A DNA stretch of 64,000 nt from Sporosarcina luteola (GTDB taxonomy: Bacteria; Bacillota; Bacilli; Bacillales_A; Planococcaceae). The notes beneath the pieces are model-generated. The model ran no database searches, was not told where the DNA came from, and saw only the letters and a program-made list of their open reading frames with translations. This document shows, in pieces, positions 8,116 through 17,181 of the stretch. Every line of letters begins with the position of its first letter. Position 1 is the stretch's first letter. The DNA is taken from NCBI GenBank assembly GCA_014204635.1, contig JACHLS010000006.1, positions 124,001 through 188,000 on the forward strand. Direction: 5' to 3'. Position numbers and translations under genes: made by a program.

Positions 8116-9507
8116 TTATTGTCTTTCTAGCAACGCTACACACTCGACATGCACCGTATGCGGGAACAGATCCACCGGCTGCACGGTCTTTAGCGTGTAA
8201 CCAAACGGCAGCAATTCCGCCACATCGGTCGCAAATGTATCCGGGTTGCATGATACGTAGACAATCCGCTGTGGCTGGGCGCGTCCAATGCGGCGCATCA
8301 CTTTGCCGCCCGCTCCGCAGCGCGGCGGGTCGATGAGCAACAGATCCGCAAGGCCCCAGCTTTCATGCACTTCGTCGATGCCCCGGCGTGCGTCGCGAGC
8401 GAGGAACGTCGTGTTATGCAAATCGTTATCGAGCGCATTCCGTTTTGCCGATTCGATCGATGTCTCGACAATTTCAATACCCGCCAGTTCCTTGACGCGC
8501 GCGGCAAACGGCAAGGAGAATGTCCCGACGCCGCAAAACAGGTCGATCATCTTTTCGTCTTCCTGCGGCTTGCCCATTTCGAGCGCCAAATCCACCAGCT
8601 TTTGAGCCTGGACAGGATTCGTCTGGAAGAACGTATCGAACCAAAGACGGTAGCGATAGCCGCCCAGTTCGTCGTAAATGAAGTCGCGTCCCGCAAGCAC
8701 GAAGGTTTCTTCCGATTGCGTGCGGTCTGCCCAATCCGTGTTCACAAGCCAAAGAAGACTTTTCACGTTCGGAAACTTTGCTGTGATTCTGTTAATCAAA
8801 TCCTCCGCCGCATTCGCCAAATCACCAGCAGGCGCTTCCGTCGCAAACAGCGCTAGCATGACTTCGCCTGTTGCGAATGATTCACGGACCATGAGATGGC
8901 GAAGGAGCCCCTGATGTGTATCTTTATTGTATCCGCTCAGCTGATGCTCTTTCACCCACTCGCTTACTTCCATCGTGGCATCCACCATGTTCCTCCCCGC
9001 GATTAGGCAGGTCTCAAGCGGAATGATCTTGCGGAAATTCCCTTGCTCATGGAGGCCAAGATCTCCCTCAGCTGAAAAGGTGAACTCCATTTTATTGCGG
9101 TAATGCCATGGATTCTCCATCCCGATTGTGTCCTGAACGAGAGAGGAATCCAATCCGACACTCTCCAGCGCCTCTTTGACATGACCGGTCTTATGCTTCA
9201 GTTGGCCTTCATACGACCAATGCTGCCAAACGCAGCCCCCGCAAAGCTCGAAGTGCGGACAAGGCGCTTCCACCCGCTCGGGATGTGCGTTCAGAATCTC
9301 CTCCGGCAACGCCTTCCGTCTTCTTTTTTCCGGCTGATCCACGACTACTTGCACCGTTTCGCCCGGCAGCGTCTGCGGAATGGTCAGCTTCAGCTTCTTC
9401 GGATTGCTGCCCTTCTCGCTCTCACGCCAAATAACTGCCTGCCCATTCCCTTTTGTATCCAAACGATGGACATTTGCGACCAATGTTTCTCCAATTATAA
9501 CGGTCAT
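8116..9507 (-). CDS. rlmD: 23S rRNA (uracil-C5)-methyltransferase, RlmD/RlmCD type
   Basis: SAM-dependent methyltransferase of about 463 residues that makes 5-methyluridine in 23S rRNA. It has an N-terminal TRAM RNA-binding domain, the 4Fe-4S cluster cysteines (CPHFELCGGC plus a later Cys in ETCLIAG), the SAM-binding motif DLFCGVGTFSLP, and the catalytic cysteine in YVSCNPDTFATD. In Bacillus the homologue RlmCD methylates U747 and U1939; which sites are used here cannot be told. Start at ATG 9507, with AAAGGAGG nine bases upstream. Monocistronic, with its own terminator. G+C is visibly higher than in the neighbouring MFS/MerR pair. Confidence 0.93.
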   Translation of the reverse strand: MTVIIGETLVANVHRLDTKGNGQAVIWRESEKGSNPKKLKLTIPQTLPGETVQVVVDQPEKRRRKALPEEILNAHPERVEAPCPHFELCGGCVWQHWSYEGQLKHKTGHVKEALESVGLDSSLVQDTIGMENPWHYRNKMEFTFSAEGDLGLHEQGNFRKIIPLETCLIAGRNMVDATMEVSEWVKEHQLSGYNKDTHQGLLRHLMVRESFATGEVMLALFATEAPAGDLANAAEDLINRITAKFPNVKSLLWLVNTDWADRTQSEETFVLAGRDFIYDELGGYRYRLWFDTFFQTNPVQAQKLVDLALEMGKPQEDEKMIDLFCGVGTFSLPFAARVKELAGIEIVETSIESAKRNALDNDLHNTTFLARDARRGIDEVHESWGLADLLLIDPPRCGAGGKVMRRIGRAQPQRIVYVSCNPDTFATDVAELLPFGYTLKTVQPVDLFPHTVHVECVALLERQ

Positions 9508-9580
9508 GATGACTGCCTCCTTTACACCTTTTAACTCTCTATTCAACGGCCATGCCTGTTCTTGTGAATTGATGCACTGA

Positions 9581-9706
9581 CCTATTATAACGGAGTTCGG
9601 ATGGGTTCACCAGACCGAATTGCTAGGTAAAGGGGCAGACCATTTTGTTGCTGAAGAGGAAGCCATTTTTACAGCTACACAAATTATGGCTTATCGAAAG
9701 AATTGA
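9581..9706 (+). pseudogene. Possible 3' remnant of an unidentified gene
   Basis: A 41-codon open stretch without a start codon, ending in TGA at 9704-9706, reads like the C-terminus of a real protein (GKGADHFVAEEEAIFTATQI...). It overlaps the 3' end of the LysR gene tail to tail. I do not recognise the family. It may be the stump of a gene deleted between rlmD and the LysR regulator, or chance. Confidence 0.3.
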
Positions 9707-10572
9707 ATCGTTTCTTCAATAAAAGCCTCAATGGCGGGCGCCATATAACGATCCTTCAAGTACGTTAAATAGACGGTACGTTTCAAGGAAGGCGAAGCGA
9801 TGGTTTTATGGATCAGACTCGCATTGTGACGGTCTGCCAAGTAATTTTCGGGGATGAGCGACACCCCTAGATTTTCAAGGATGAGACTTAAAGCTGTTTC
9901 AAACCGTTCGACTTCGTATTGTGTATAGGGATGGATACCCTCTGAAGCAAACGTCTCAAGTACATTCTCTCTCGTCTGGAAGCCCTCACTTGTTATGATG
10001 AACGGTTCATCCCGCAAATCACTTAATAACACAACATCCCTTTTAGCAAGAGGATGGGTTTCATGTACGACGAGAACGAGTTTTTCCCTATATAAGGCTA
10101 CTGTTTGGATATCTGCTTCATCGATTAATTGATTGGTGATCACCGCATGGGTTTTGTATTGACGCAATGAACGCTTAACATCTTCCCCGCTGAGTTCTTC
10201 CGTCAGGAACAGATTCATATCCGAGAATTTCTCCTCGTACCTTCGGATAACTTTCGGGATCCAATGCTTCACCGACTCAATCATCCCTAATCGCAATTCG
10301 CCTTTTCCAACAAGCCGGGCTTCCTGCATTTCTTTCTCCAAGATACTCATGTTCAACAAAATGTGAAGCGCTCTTTCATAAAGCAATTGTCCCGATTCTG
10401 TCAGTCCTATATTCCGTGTATTGCGTTCCAGTAATTTAAATCCTACCTCTACTTCCAAATTTTTGATGGCGTTACTGAGAGATGGCTGGGATATATGAAG
10501 GACACTGGCGGCTTTCGAAAAGCTTTTCTGCTCGACTACTGTGACAAAATACGTTAACTGTTTCAAATCCAT
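9691..10572 (-). CDS. LysR-family transcriptional regulator
   Basis: LysR-type regulator of about 293 residues: N-terminal winged helix (MDLKQLTYFVTVVEQKSFSKAA, recognition helix ISQPSLSNAIKNLE) and C-terminal periplasmic-binding-like effector domain (about 90-293). Start at ATG 10572, with GGGAGGGG upstream; the longer frame has no ribosome site. It is divergent from hutG-gltS, and the intergenic region holds a perfect T-N11-A dyad (10596-10610), so it very likely regulates formiminoglutamate/glutamate use and itself (inference from arrangement). The co-inducer may be a histidine-degradation intermediate or glutamate; the sequence does not decide. Confidence 0.92.
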   Translation of the reverse strand: MDLKQLTYFVTVVEQKSFSKAASVLHISQPSLSNAIKNLEVEVGFKLLERNTRNIGLTESGQLLYERALHILLNMSILEKEMQEARLVGKGELRLGMIESVKHWIPKVIRRYEEKFSDMNLFLTEELSGEDVKRSLRQYKTHAVITNQLIDEADIQTVALYREKLVLVVHETHPLAKRDVVLLSDLRDEPFIITSEGFQTRENVLETFASEGIHPYTQYEVERFETALSLILENLGVSLIPENYLADRHNASLIHKTIASPSLKRTVYLTYLKDRYMAPAIEAFIEETIQFFR

Positions 10573-10595
10573 TTTGAATCCCCTCCCGACCATTT

Positions 10596-10610
10596 ATAGC
10601 TACAAGCTAT
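10596..10610. promoter_or_regulatory. LysR box between the LysR gene and hutG
   Basis: Perfect inverted repeat ATAGC-TACAA-GCTAT, matching the LysR T-N11-A consensus. It is 24 bases upstream of the LysR start and about 97 bases upstream of hutG, the position expected for the recognition site of a divergently acting LysR protein. Confidence 0.7.
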
Positions 10611-10706
10611 CGTTTTATAGAAATTATATATTAGTATTTATAAGTATTCCATTTATAATTGACTCTAGAAGGAATTTTCAGCCTTTGAAAAGGATGTGTT
10701 TACACT

Positions 10707-11654
10707 ATGCGAAGTAAAGTGGATAAAACGATCTGGACAGGGCGGACGGATCATGAATTTAATAAAGCGAGCTTCCGGTATCATCAAATCATCGAATTCG
10801 AGAGGTCTACGCAAGCAGACTCCGCATGCGCACTCATCGGATTTGCATGCGAAGAAGGAGTTCGGCGCAATAAAGGCCGTTTAGGAGCAGCTGCAGGACC
10901 GAATGCATTGCGCGCGGAACTTGCGAAATTGCCTTGGCGGATGGACGAAGGAAAAAGCCTGCTGGATCTCGGAACTGTGATATGTGAAGAAGATCGCTTG
11001 GAAATGGCACAAAGCAATTTGGGCGATACTGTAGCAGACGCGTTATCGAACAATTTGATTCCGATTGTACTCGGCGGTGGACACGAAACGGCGTATGGAC
11101 ACTATCTAGGCGTACGGAAGTTCATCGGAAGCGAAGCAACACTTGGCATCATTAATATCGACGCCCATTTCGACTTGCGTTCTTATGAGGAACAGCCCTC
11201 TTCTGGAACGATGTTTAAACAAATTTTGGAGCATGATGAGAAGAGCGACTATTTAGTGCTCGGCATCCAACGTTTCGGCAACACACAAGAACTTTTTGAT
11301 ACAGCCGATCATTTAGGTGTGACGTATGTGCAAGAAGAGGATATGACGAACAATTCTATGGAAGATACATTGCGTACAATCGAGACGTTCATAGCGGCCC
11401 ATGATTACGTCATGCTGACTTTATGTACAGACGTGTTAAACGCTGCGTTTGCGCCTGGCGTCAGTGCCCCTTCCCCGTTCGGATTAGATCCTTTTATCGT
11501 TCGCACTATCATCCGTGCCGTTACCTCTAAAAAGAATGCGCTTTCATTCGACATCTCAGAAGTCAACCCGCTTGTTGACGAAAACAACCGCACCGTCAAG
11601 CTCGGTGCTTATGTAGTAAATGAAGCCATCATGAGCTTTTTAGGGAGGAATTAA
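10707..11654 (+). CDS. hutG: Formimidoylglutamase (HutG)
   Basis: Mn-dependent ureohydrolase (arginase/agmatinase fold) of 315 residues that cleaves N-formimidoyl-L-glutamate to glutamate and formamide, the last step of histidine degradation. Metal motifs seen: GGGHE, NIDAHFDLR and the CTDVLNAAFAPGVSAPSPFG block characteristic of HutG. The Cys in the third motif, where arginases have Asp, also occurs in HutG of other Firmicutes and is not a defect. No other hut gene is in the window, so upstream steps must be elsewhere, or the enzyme scavenges imported formimidoylglutamate. ATG start 10707 with AAAAGGA rather far upstream. Followed after 3 bases by gltS, so one operon. Confidence 0.88.
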   Translation: MRSKVDKTIWTGRTDHEFNKASFRYHQIIEFERSTQADSACALIGFACEEGVRRNKGRLGAAAGPNALRAELAKLPWRMDEGKSLLDLGTVICEEDRLEMAQSNLGDTVADALSNNLIPIVLGGGHETAYGHYLGVRKFIGSEATLGIINIDAHFDLRSYEEQPSSGTMFKQILEHDEKSDYLVLGIQRFGNTQELFDTADHLGVTYVQEEDMTNNSMEDTLRTIETFIAAHDYVMLTLCTDVLNAAFAPGVSAPSPFGLDPFIVRTIIRAVTSKKNALSFDISEVNPLVDENNRTVKLGAYVVNEAIMSFLGRN

Positions 11655-11657
11655 CAT

Positions 11658-12851
11658 ATGACAATTGAATTAAATCAAGTAACTACTATCTTCTTAGCCA
11701 TCGCCTTACTCGTATTAGGCCGCTTACTGGTCAATAAAGTCGGCGTACTGCAGAAGTTCTGCATACCGGCTCCCGTTGTCGGGGGTCTGCTCTTTGCCAT
11801 TCTCGCAACCGTTTTCAAAGCGGCAGGACTTGTAACTTTTTCACTGGATACATCCCTGCAAAGTCTATTCATGCTGACATTTTTCACGACAGTCGGACTC
11901 GGTGCGAGCTTCAAACTCGTCAAGTTAGGTGGGAAACTGCTCATCATTTACTGGCTCGCTTGTGGCTTTTTGGCCCTCATGCAAAATGTGATCGGTGTCT
12001 CCATGGCTTCTCTCTTTAACATTCACCCGCTCATCGGCATGATGGCAGGTGCCGTTTCTATGGAAGGCGGACATGGCGCAGCCACTGCGTTTGGTCAAAC
12101 AGTTGAAGATCTCGGCATCGATTCTGCTCTCTCTATCGGGGTAGCTGCTGCAACATTCGGGCTTGTCGCAGGCGGACTCGTCGGCGGTCCTGTCGTGAAA
12201 TTTCTTATCTCTAAATACGACTTAAAGCCAACAGAAACAGAAGACGTCGAGGGAGAATTCTCCGTTGAAAAAAATGAAGCTGAAATCCAAACGAACACGT
12301 TCTTTACACAAATCTTGCTCATCACGTTCTGTATGGCTCTCGGTACTTACCTAGGAGATCTCTTCTCTTCCGCTACCGGCTTTGTCCTGCCTGGTTATGT
12401 CGGTGCAATGTTTGTCGCTGTCATCGTACGGAATATTGTCGATAAGGTCAATCCAAAGGCTATTCATATGAAGAGCGTCGGTTTGATTGGAGACATTACG
12501 TTAGGTATTTTCCTCTCCATGGCGCTCATGAGCATCAAGCTTTGGGAAGTTGCCGGACTCGCGTTACCGTTGCTTGTCATTGTCTTTGTACAAGTCGTCT
12601 TTATTGTCTTGTTTGGCATCTTTGTTTTATTCCGCCTGCTTGGCAAAAACTACGACGCCGCTGTCATGGTGGCCGGCTTTACAGGACACGGGCTTGGCGC
12701 CACGCCAAATGCCATGGCTAATATGGCAGCCGTTACGGAACGGTTTGGTCCTTCGCGCAAAGCGTATCTCGTAGTCCCCATCGTTGGCGCATTTCTTATT
12801 GACGTATTCGCCATGCCTATTATTATTACGACCATTAATTTGTTTCAATAA
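11658..12851 (+). CDS. gltS: Sodium/glutamate symporter (GltS family)
   Basis: Membrane protein of 397 residues with about 10-12 hydrophobic segments and the two GltS signature regions, which form re-entrant pore loops: MEGGHGAATAFGQ in the first half and GFTGHGLGATPNAMANM in the second. It imports glutamate or a close relative with Na+. It starts three bases after hutG behind GGGAGGA and ends at a strong terminator. Pairing with formimidoylglutamase suggests it could bring in glutamate or formimidoylglutamate, or balance the glutamate released (inference). Confidence 0.9.
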   Translation: MTIELNQVTTIFLAIALLVLGRLLVNKVGVLQKFCIPAPVVGGLLFAILATVFKAAGLVTFSLDTSLQSLFMLTFFTTVGLGASFKLVKLGGKLLIIYWLACGFLALMQNVIGVSMASLFNIHPLIGMMAGAVSMEGGHGAATAFGQTVEDLGIDSALSIGVAAATFGLVAGGLVGGPVVKFLISKYDLKPTETEDVEGEFSVEKNEAEIQTNTFFTQILLITFCMALGTYLGDLFSSATGFVLPGYVGAMFVAVIVRNIVDKVNPKAIHMKSVGLIGDITLGIFLSMALMSIKLWEVAGLALPLLVIVFVQVVFIVLFGIFVLFRLLGKNYDAAVMVAGFTGHGLGATPNAMANMAAVTERFGPSRKAYLVVPIVGAFLIDVFAMPIIITTINLFQ

Positions 12852-12860
12852 AATCACCAA

Positions 12861-12900
12861 GGGTGTGGAATCAACAATGATTCCACACCCTTATTTATTT
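12861..12900 (+). terminator. Terminator of the hutG-gltS operon
   Basis: Perfect 13-base arms GGGTGTGGAATCA (12861-12873) and TGATTCCACACCC (12878-12890) with a 4-base loop, then TTATTTATTT. It lies between two convergent genes. Confidence 0.93.
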
Positions 12901-12903
12901 ATA

Positions 12904-13908
12904 TTAAACTGCAGCTTTCCTTAAAGGGAGTAGTCTCCAATAAGTTATGATCCGCCATACCCATTCCAGCGGCCCCATTTTAAAATGCCGCAACCAAATC
13001 ATACTGAAAACAATTTGAACGGCAAAAATGGAGAGGCATACAAAAAGTGTATCCATATAAGTTAGATGCGGAAAGAATGGTCCGATCAGGAGAATAAAGG
13101 CTGTCTGCCCTACATAATTGGTCAACGCCATTCGGCCGTAATAGGTAAGAGGCGTTAAGAGATAGGTTCCCGCTTTTGTTTGCATTACAATCAGCAGAAT
13201 CCCTATATAACACGCTGAGAGAATCGGGCCAATGGTAATACCGATTTTTAAAAAATCACCTACAGAATCAATCGAACCATCTTCATTCACAAAGAACATG
13301 TTGGAAAAGGGATTGATTGGAATGGCTTTGTATTGCATATAGAAGGCCACTGCACTGAGAATTGCCATGATGGAGGTAAATAAATAGAGGCCCTTTTTAT
13401 TCGCAAGATTCTCGAACACCCGATATTGGCCACATGCGAAGCCTAATAAAATAAGCGGCAATGGTAAGAGTATCTTCACTCCCGTCATGGCAAACATCGT
13501 AAGAAACCCTAACGCAATCACCAGATTCACATGCCGGTTGGCTTTAGAAAACGGAAGAACGAGTAAACCACAGACGGCATAGACCGCTAACGCTTCTCCC
13601 GGATGAAACTTTTGATGGATCATGCCAAAAACAAATAGGACGGCCATCCTTCGCAAAAATAACACAGTGCCATTTTGTCCTTTTGTCTTCGCCCTTGTTA
13701 AAAAGATGTAGAACCCGACGCCAAATAAAAAAGAAAAAATGGTATAGAATCGGCCTTCCACAAACAAATACAAAAACCGTTGATAGCTTGCAGACATGGT
13801 ATGCAGATCAGGAATCTCAATGTACAGCAAACCAAGTATATTGACGAGCATAATGCCTAATAAAGCAAATCCTCGTATGGCATCCAATTCTGTAATACGT
13901 TTTTCCAA
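12904..13908 (-). CDS. DUF418-type membrane protein (YeiB-like)
   Basis: Polytopic membrane protein of about 334 residues. The N-terminal ITELDAIRGFALLGIMLVN and C-terminal RMALTNYVGQTAFILL are the landmark motifs of the DUF418/YeiB family, whose function is not established (acyltransferase-like or transporter-like membrane fold). About nine membrane segments. Two starts are possible: GTG at 13917, almost touching the ribosome site, or TTG at 13908 with GGAG eight bases upstream; I prefer the TTG. Apparently monocistronic, sharing the convergent region with gltS. Confidence 0.85.
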   Translation of the reverse strand: MEKRITELDAIRGFALLGIMLVNILGLLYIEIPDLHTMSASYQRFLYLFVEGRFYTIFSFLFGVGFYIFLTRAKTKGQNGTVLFLRRMAVLFVFGMIHQKFHPGEALAVYAVCGLLVLPFSKANRHVNLVIALGFLTMFAMTGVKILLPLPLILLGFACGQYRVFENLANKKGLYLFTSIMAILSAVAFYMQYKAIPINPFSNMFFVNEDGSIDSVGDFLKIGITIGPILSACYIGILLIVMQTKAGTYLLTPLTYYGRMALTNYVGQTAFILLIGPFFPHLTYMDTLFVCLSIFAVQIVFSMIWLRHFKMGPLEWVWRIITYWRLLPLRKAAV

Positions 13909-13986
13909 ATGTCCCACTCCAATACGTATCCCTCACTCTATTCATCTACCATGTGTCTGGCATCCAGTTTTGAGTGAGTACTATTG

Positions 13987-14577
13987 CTACAATTTTCTAA
14001 TCTGCTCCACGTCAATAATTGTCTTTGTCGCCTCCAAATATGTGAAACGGTATGTCTGTCCTTCCTGTATCAAGAACCTCTCATAATGGATGACCATATC
14101 GCCTACTTCAGTTTCAATCAGGGTTATAGAGCCTCCCCCTCCTCTATATACATCTGTTACAACCATGTCCTTGACCTGCCATTCAGCATTCGAATAGTCT
14201 TTCAAGTCCTGCATCGACTTTCTTGCTTCATTGGCACCGTAAAGGAAGAGGGAGATGGCAATGAATAATGTGAAGATCCCACCAACCGCAAACTTGATGA
14301 TGGATGACTTTTTGATACGTTGCGGATTTTTAAAGACGATTACAGTAAATAGATAAAGAAAAAACAAACACAATCCCACGCCTGCCGTAATTAAAAAAGA
14401 CGTTCCGATAAAGTTAATGACGAACGCTTTATATAGGTCTTTTACAACAAACCAATTCCACGTAAGAAAACCGGATGCTATTAAAAGAAAAACGATAGTG
14501 ATTATCAAAATAGTATATGAAATTCGCTGCCGCTTTTTATTCTCCGCTTCTGTCACCATTGCACTTTTCTTTCTCAT
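13987..14577 (-). CDS. Membrane protein of unknown function
   Basis: A 196-residue protein with a charged N-terminus, three hydrophobic segments (about residues 21-44, 50-80 and 95-113) and an extracytoplasmic C-terminal domain of about 80 residues rich in beta-prone sequence (VTDVYRGGGGSITLIETEVGD). I do not recognise a family. Start ATG 14577 with a very strong GAGGAGGGGGTGATGAG upstream, so it is surely translated. It precedes the DUF418 gene on the same strand, but 69 bases separate them and no shared role is evident. Confidence 0.7.
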   Translation of the reverse strand: MRKKSAMVTEAENKKRQRISYTILIITIVFLLIASGFLTWNWFVVKDLYKAFVINFIGTSFLITAGVGLCLFFLYLFTVIVFKNPQRIKKSSIIKFAVGGIFTLFIAISLFLYGANEARKSMQDLKDYSNAEWQVKDMVVTDVYRGGGGSITLIETEVGDMVIHYERFLIQEGQTYRFTYLEATKTIIDVEQIRKL

Positions 14578-15007
14578 CTCATCACCCCCTCCTCATCTCA
14601 TTGATTTGTTAAAGGATACGAACAGAGAGGCTGCAAAGTTTCAGTGTGAAAACAGATCACTGGAAAAGACACGAATAACCTCCAGCAAATGAATGTCACC
14701 TTATTGAAACGGCTGGTTGATGAAAGTCAAAGAAACACCAGGCGCTGCATGAGTTGGCGCTCATCGAATGCCTATTGTGTCTGGCCAATGAACCTTGTTA
14801 GATTGACGCTGGATCGGAACTCCGAATTCGTCTGCCGCATTTCATCTATCGGTCCAATTACAACCACCTTTCAGGATTGCAACGTTTGGAAGAAGAGTCT
14901 TTGAATAGAAGCAAGAACCAAAGCCGGTTTGGATGTTCCTCATAGGCCAGATTCAAATTCATAACTACTTCCCTTTCTCGTAAAGCATTGTTTCTTGAAG
15001 TCTTAGG
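14578..15007. other. Gene-free stretch between membrane protein and GIY-YIG gene
   Basis: About 430 bases with no convincing gene. Open frames on either strand (for example plus-strand 14689-14904) have no family resemblance. A short minus-strand stretch near 14780-14870 reads VVIGPIDEMRQTNSEFRSSV and then stops; it could be a decayed gene tail, but I cannot name it. Confidence 0.4.
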
Positions 15008-15865
15008 TTATTTCTGAGCACGGCGTTTATCGTCCAGCCCTTCCCAAAAGAGCCAGCCGTTTTGGGAGTTCCCAGAACATAGTTCTGCAGGCATACTCGG
15101 TTTGTTGAACTCTATCTGCTCCAATAACTTTGCCGTTGATTGTGTGAGAAGGACTGCTTTTTCCGCTTCAATGAGTTGGTCAAATTTTTGACGATATCTT
15201 CGATAAAACGCCCCATTATCTGACCAGTCACGCGTCTTTTCATCAGGTGCCCGTATAATAGATCCAGTTTGGAGAATAAACTTTCCATCCGACAGGTGAA
15301 TGATGGCTTCATACGGCTTTTTTGCATAGAACACATCGTCTTCATCGACCTGTTCCTCCTCGGCGGGTTGATCACTTAATGAGATGCCAAGCGCCTCCAG
15401 TAAAAATGCGATATGCTTGGCAAAGGACATAAGAGCTGCCTCTGTAAACATATTGACATTCGGTTTACCGATGCGCAAATCTCTATTTTCCAGACTATAT
15501 TGGGTCTTAGAAAAAACACGAATAAAATGCTGTTCCAAATAATCAATACTTAAGGTATCGAAACTATTGTTATCGGTGACAAACAAAATAGCGAACTGCC
15601 AAAAGTCTTTTTCACGCAAGTGATCTTTCAATCGTCCAATTCCGTTAATTGACTTCCCGACATAAAGGCTGGCATCATCTTCTGAAAACAGAAAATACAC
15701 CGCATGATGATTCGCAAAAGGCAGTTCTTCTACCTTTTTAATTTGACTCTTTGTAAAATAGATACCGCGAATTTGACTTGTTGGATCTTGTACGATCCGG
15801 AGATTATTCGGATGATGACTATCTGGAAAATAACACATTACCGTCCTGGCCTGATTCATCTTCAT
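15008..15865 (-). CDS. GIY-YIG nuclease-domain protein with C-terminal DUF4357-like part
   Basis: A 285-residue protein with a GIY-YIG nuclease domain at about residues 50-135: AVYFLF for the GIY strand, LYVGKS for the YIG strand, the catalytic Arg region (GIGRLKDHL) and the metal-binding Glu in DYLEQHFI. The C-terminal half (about 190-265) has the W-x-D-x-G-x-F-Y-R-R...L pattern of DUF4357, often fused to GIY-YIG domains in bacteria. Substrate not known for this subgroup; roles in restriction or DNA repair are guesses. Start ATG 15865 with AAAAAAGGGATG; an ATG two codons later is equally possible. Single gene. Confidence 0.85.
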   Translation of the reverse strand: MKMNQARTVMCYFPDSHHPNNLRIVQDPTSQIRGIYFTKSQIKKVEELPFANHHAVYFLFSEDDASLYVGKSINGIGRLKDHLREKDFWQFAILFVTDNNSFDTLSIDYLEQHFIRVFSKTQYSLENRDLRIGKPNVNMFTEAALMSFAKHIAFLLEALGISLSDQPAEEEQVDEDDVFYAKKPYEAIIHLSDGKFILQTGSIIRAPDEKTRDWSDNGAFYRRYRQKFDQLIEAEKAVLLTQSTAKLLEQIEFNKPSMPAELCSGNSQNGWLFWEGLDDKRRAQK

Positions 15866-15917
15866 TTCATCCCTTTTTTATGTAATCAGATCTATTATTT
15901 CTTCCTAAACATAGTGA

Positions 15918-15945
15918 TAGGTGCCAGGCTCTAACCTGGCACCTA
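15918..15945. repeat. Palindromic hairpin repeat, CCAGG family
   Basis: Perfect 11-base arms TAGGTGCCAGG and CCTGGCACCTA around a 6-base loop. Neither side has a T run, so it is not an obvious terminator. Related hairpins occur at 53340-53380, 57930-57960 and 59713-59757. Confidence 0.7.
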
Positions 15946-16032
15946 AAATAAAAACCGTGGAGTTTCTGTCAGTCTTTCTTAAAGAATCGTTCAAGCAAAT
16001 AGGGAGCTCGTCTGTTGCAAAGATATTTTTGA

Positions 16033-17016
16033 CTATTTGTCAGAATCCATTTGCACCTCAAACTCTTGTAGTAATGCCCGCACATGATCGGTCGACTCCG
16101 TATTCATCAATTGATTTCGCAATTCACCCGCCCCACGGAAACCTTTCACGTAAATTTTGAAAAAGCGTCGGAGCGGTTTAAACGCACGCGGCTCGAGTTC
16201 GTTGGAATATTTATCGAATAAATCGAGATGCAGCCGCAACAGATCCAGTAATTCCTCGGGACTGTGCTCCCGCTTCTCTACTTCAAAAGCAAACGGATTT
16301 TTGAAAATCCCCCGTCCGATCATGACGCCATCTACGCCATATTTCAGCGCGAGCTCCATGCCTTTCTCGCGATCTGGGATATCGCCGTTGATTGTCAGAA
16401 GGGTATTTGGCGCAACCTCATCCCGCAATTTCTTTATTTCAGGAATCAATTCCCAATGCGCGTCCACATGACTCATTTCTTTTCTTGTACGCAGATGGAT
16501 CGACAGATTGGCGATGTCCTGCTGCAAGACATGTGTCAGCCAATCCCGCCACTCGTCCACTTCCGTGTAGCCAAGCCGCGTCTTGACGCTGACCGGCAGC
16601 CCACCTGCTTTTGCCGCCTGAATGATTGCGGCAGCCGTGTCCGGGTGGTTGATCAATCCACTGCCTTTCCCTTTTGAAGCGACATTCGGCACAGGACAAC
16701 CCATATTGATGTCAACGCCTTTAAAACCCATATTTGCCATTCCAATGCTCATATCACGGAAATGATCAGGCTTATCTCCCCAAATATGTGCTACAATCGG
16801 CTGTTCATCCTCAGTGAACGTCAGACGCCCGCGCACACTAAAAATTCCTTCCGGGTGACAGAAGCTCTCCGTATTCGTAAACTCCGTGAAAAATACATCC
16901 GGGCGTGCGGCCTCACTCACGACATGGCGGAACACCACATCCGTCACATCCTCCATGGGTGCTAATATAAAAAACGGCTTCGGTAAATCGAGCCAGAAAT
17001 TATCGTTTGTCATCAT
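16033..17016 (-). CDS. tRNA-dihydrouridine synthase
   Basis: FMN-dependent enzyme of about 327 residues that reduces uridine to dihydrouridine in tRNA D-loops. N-terminal [16 protein letters not shown] is the Dus signature, the active-site cysteine sits in [19 protein letters not shown], followed by VSVKTRLGY and the phosphate-binding NGDIP...[16 protein letters not shown]. The C-terminal helical domain has the usual [18 protein letters not shown]. Start at the ATG pair 17016/17013, with GGAGAGGG upstream; the longer frame would run through the preceding terminator. Which uridines it modifies cannot be told. Monocistronic. Confidence 0.92.
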   Translation of the reverse strand: MMTNDNFWLDLPKPFFILAPMEDVTDVVFRHVVSEAARPDVFFTEFTNTESFCHPEGIFSVRGRLTFTEDEQPIVAHIWGDKPDHFRDMSIGMANMGFKGVDINMGCPVPNVASKGKGSGLINHPDTAAAIIQAAKAGGLPVSVKTRLGYTEVDEWRDWLTHVLQQDIANLSIHLRTRKEMSHVDAHWELIPEIKKLRDEVAPNTLLTINGDIPDREKGMELALKYGVDGVMIGRGIFKNPFAFEVEKREHSPEELLDLLRLHLDLFDKYSNELEPRAFKPLRRFFKIYVKGFRGAGELRNQLMNTESTDHVRALLQEFEVQMDSDK

Positions 17017-17083
17017 TACTAAACCCTCTCCTAGTTGACTTGTCCTTGCCTGTTTGATTTCATGGCAAGTGCCAGCCTTCCTA

Positions 17084-17136
17084 TTATACAAAAATCCCGC
17101 CGGCATGTTCCACTATCTTGGAGCATTGCCGACGGG
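17084..17136 (-). terminator. Terminator of the first SLH gene, CCGGC family
   Basis: Minus-strand hairpin with imperfect arms CCCGTCGGCAATGCTCC and GGAACATGCCGGCGGG, loop AAGATAGT, then ATTTTTGTAT. Arms, loop and T tract are nearly repeated at 28476-28518 downstream of another gene. Confidence 0.85.
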
Positions 17137-17181
17137 AGAATGAACAACGGAGCTGCTGAGATCGTCAAGACGACTCTTCAC

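Noticed and set aside
8288..9534. Several open frames of 60-160 codons opposite and inside the rlmD gene
   Set aside because: They lie in a GC-richer true gene with all enzyme motifs on the other strand; none has a ribosome site or family features.
11430..11480. Cys in the third metal motif of HutG (CTDVLNAAFAPG) where arginases have Asp
   Set aside because: The same Cys-x-Asp form is known in HutG of other Firmicutes, so it is a family feature and not an inactivating change.
14689..14904. A 71-codon plus-strand frame in the gap after the three-helix membrane protein
   Set aside because: The composition is not protein-like and it has no ribosome site or relative that I know; left as noncoding.
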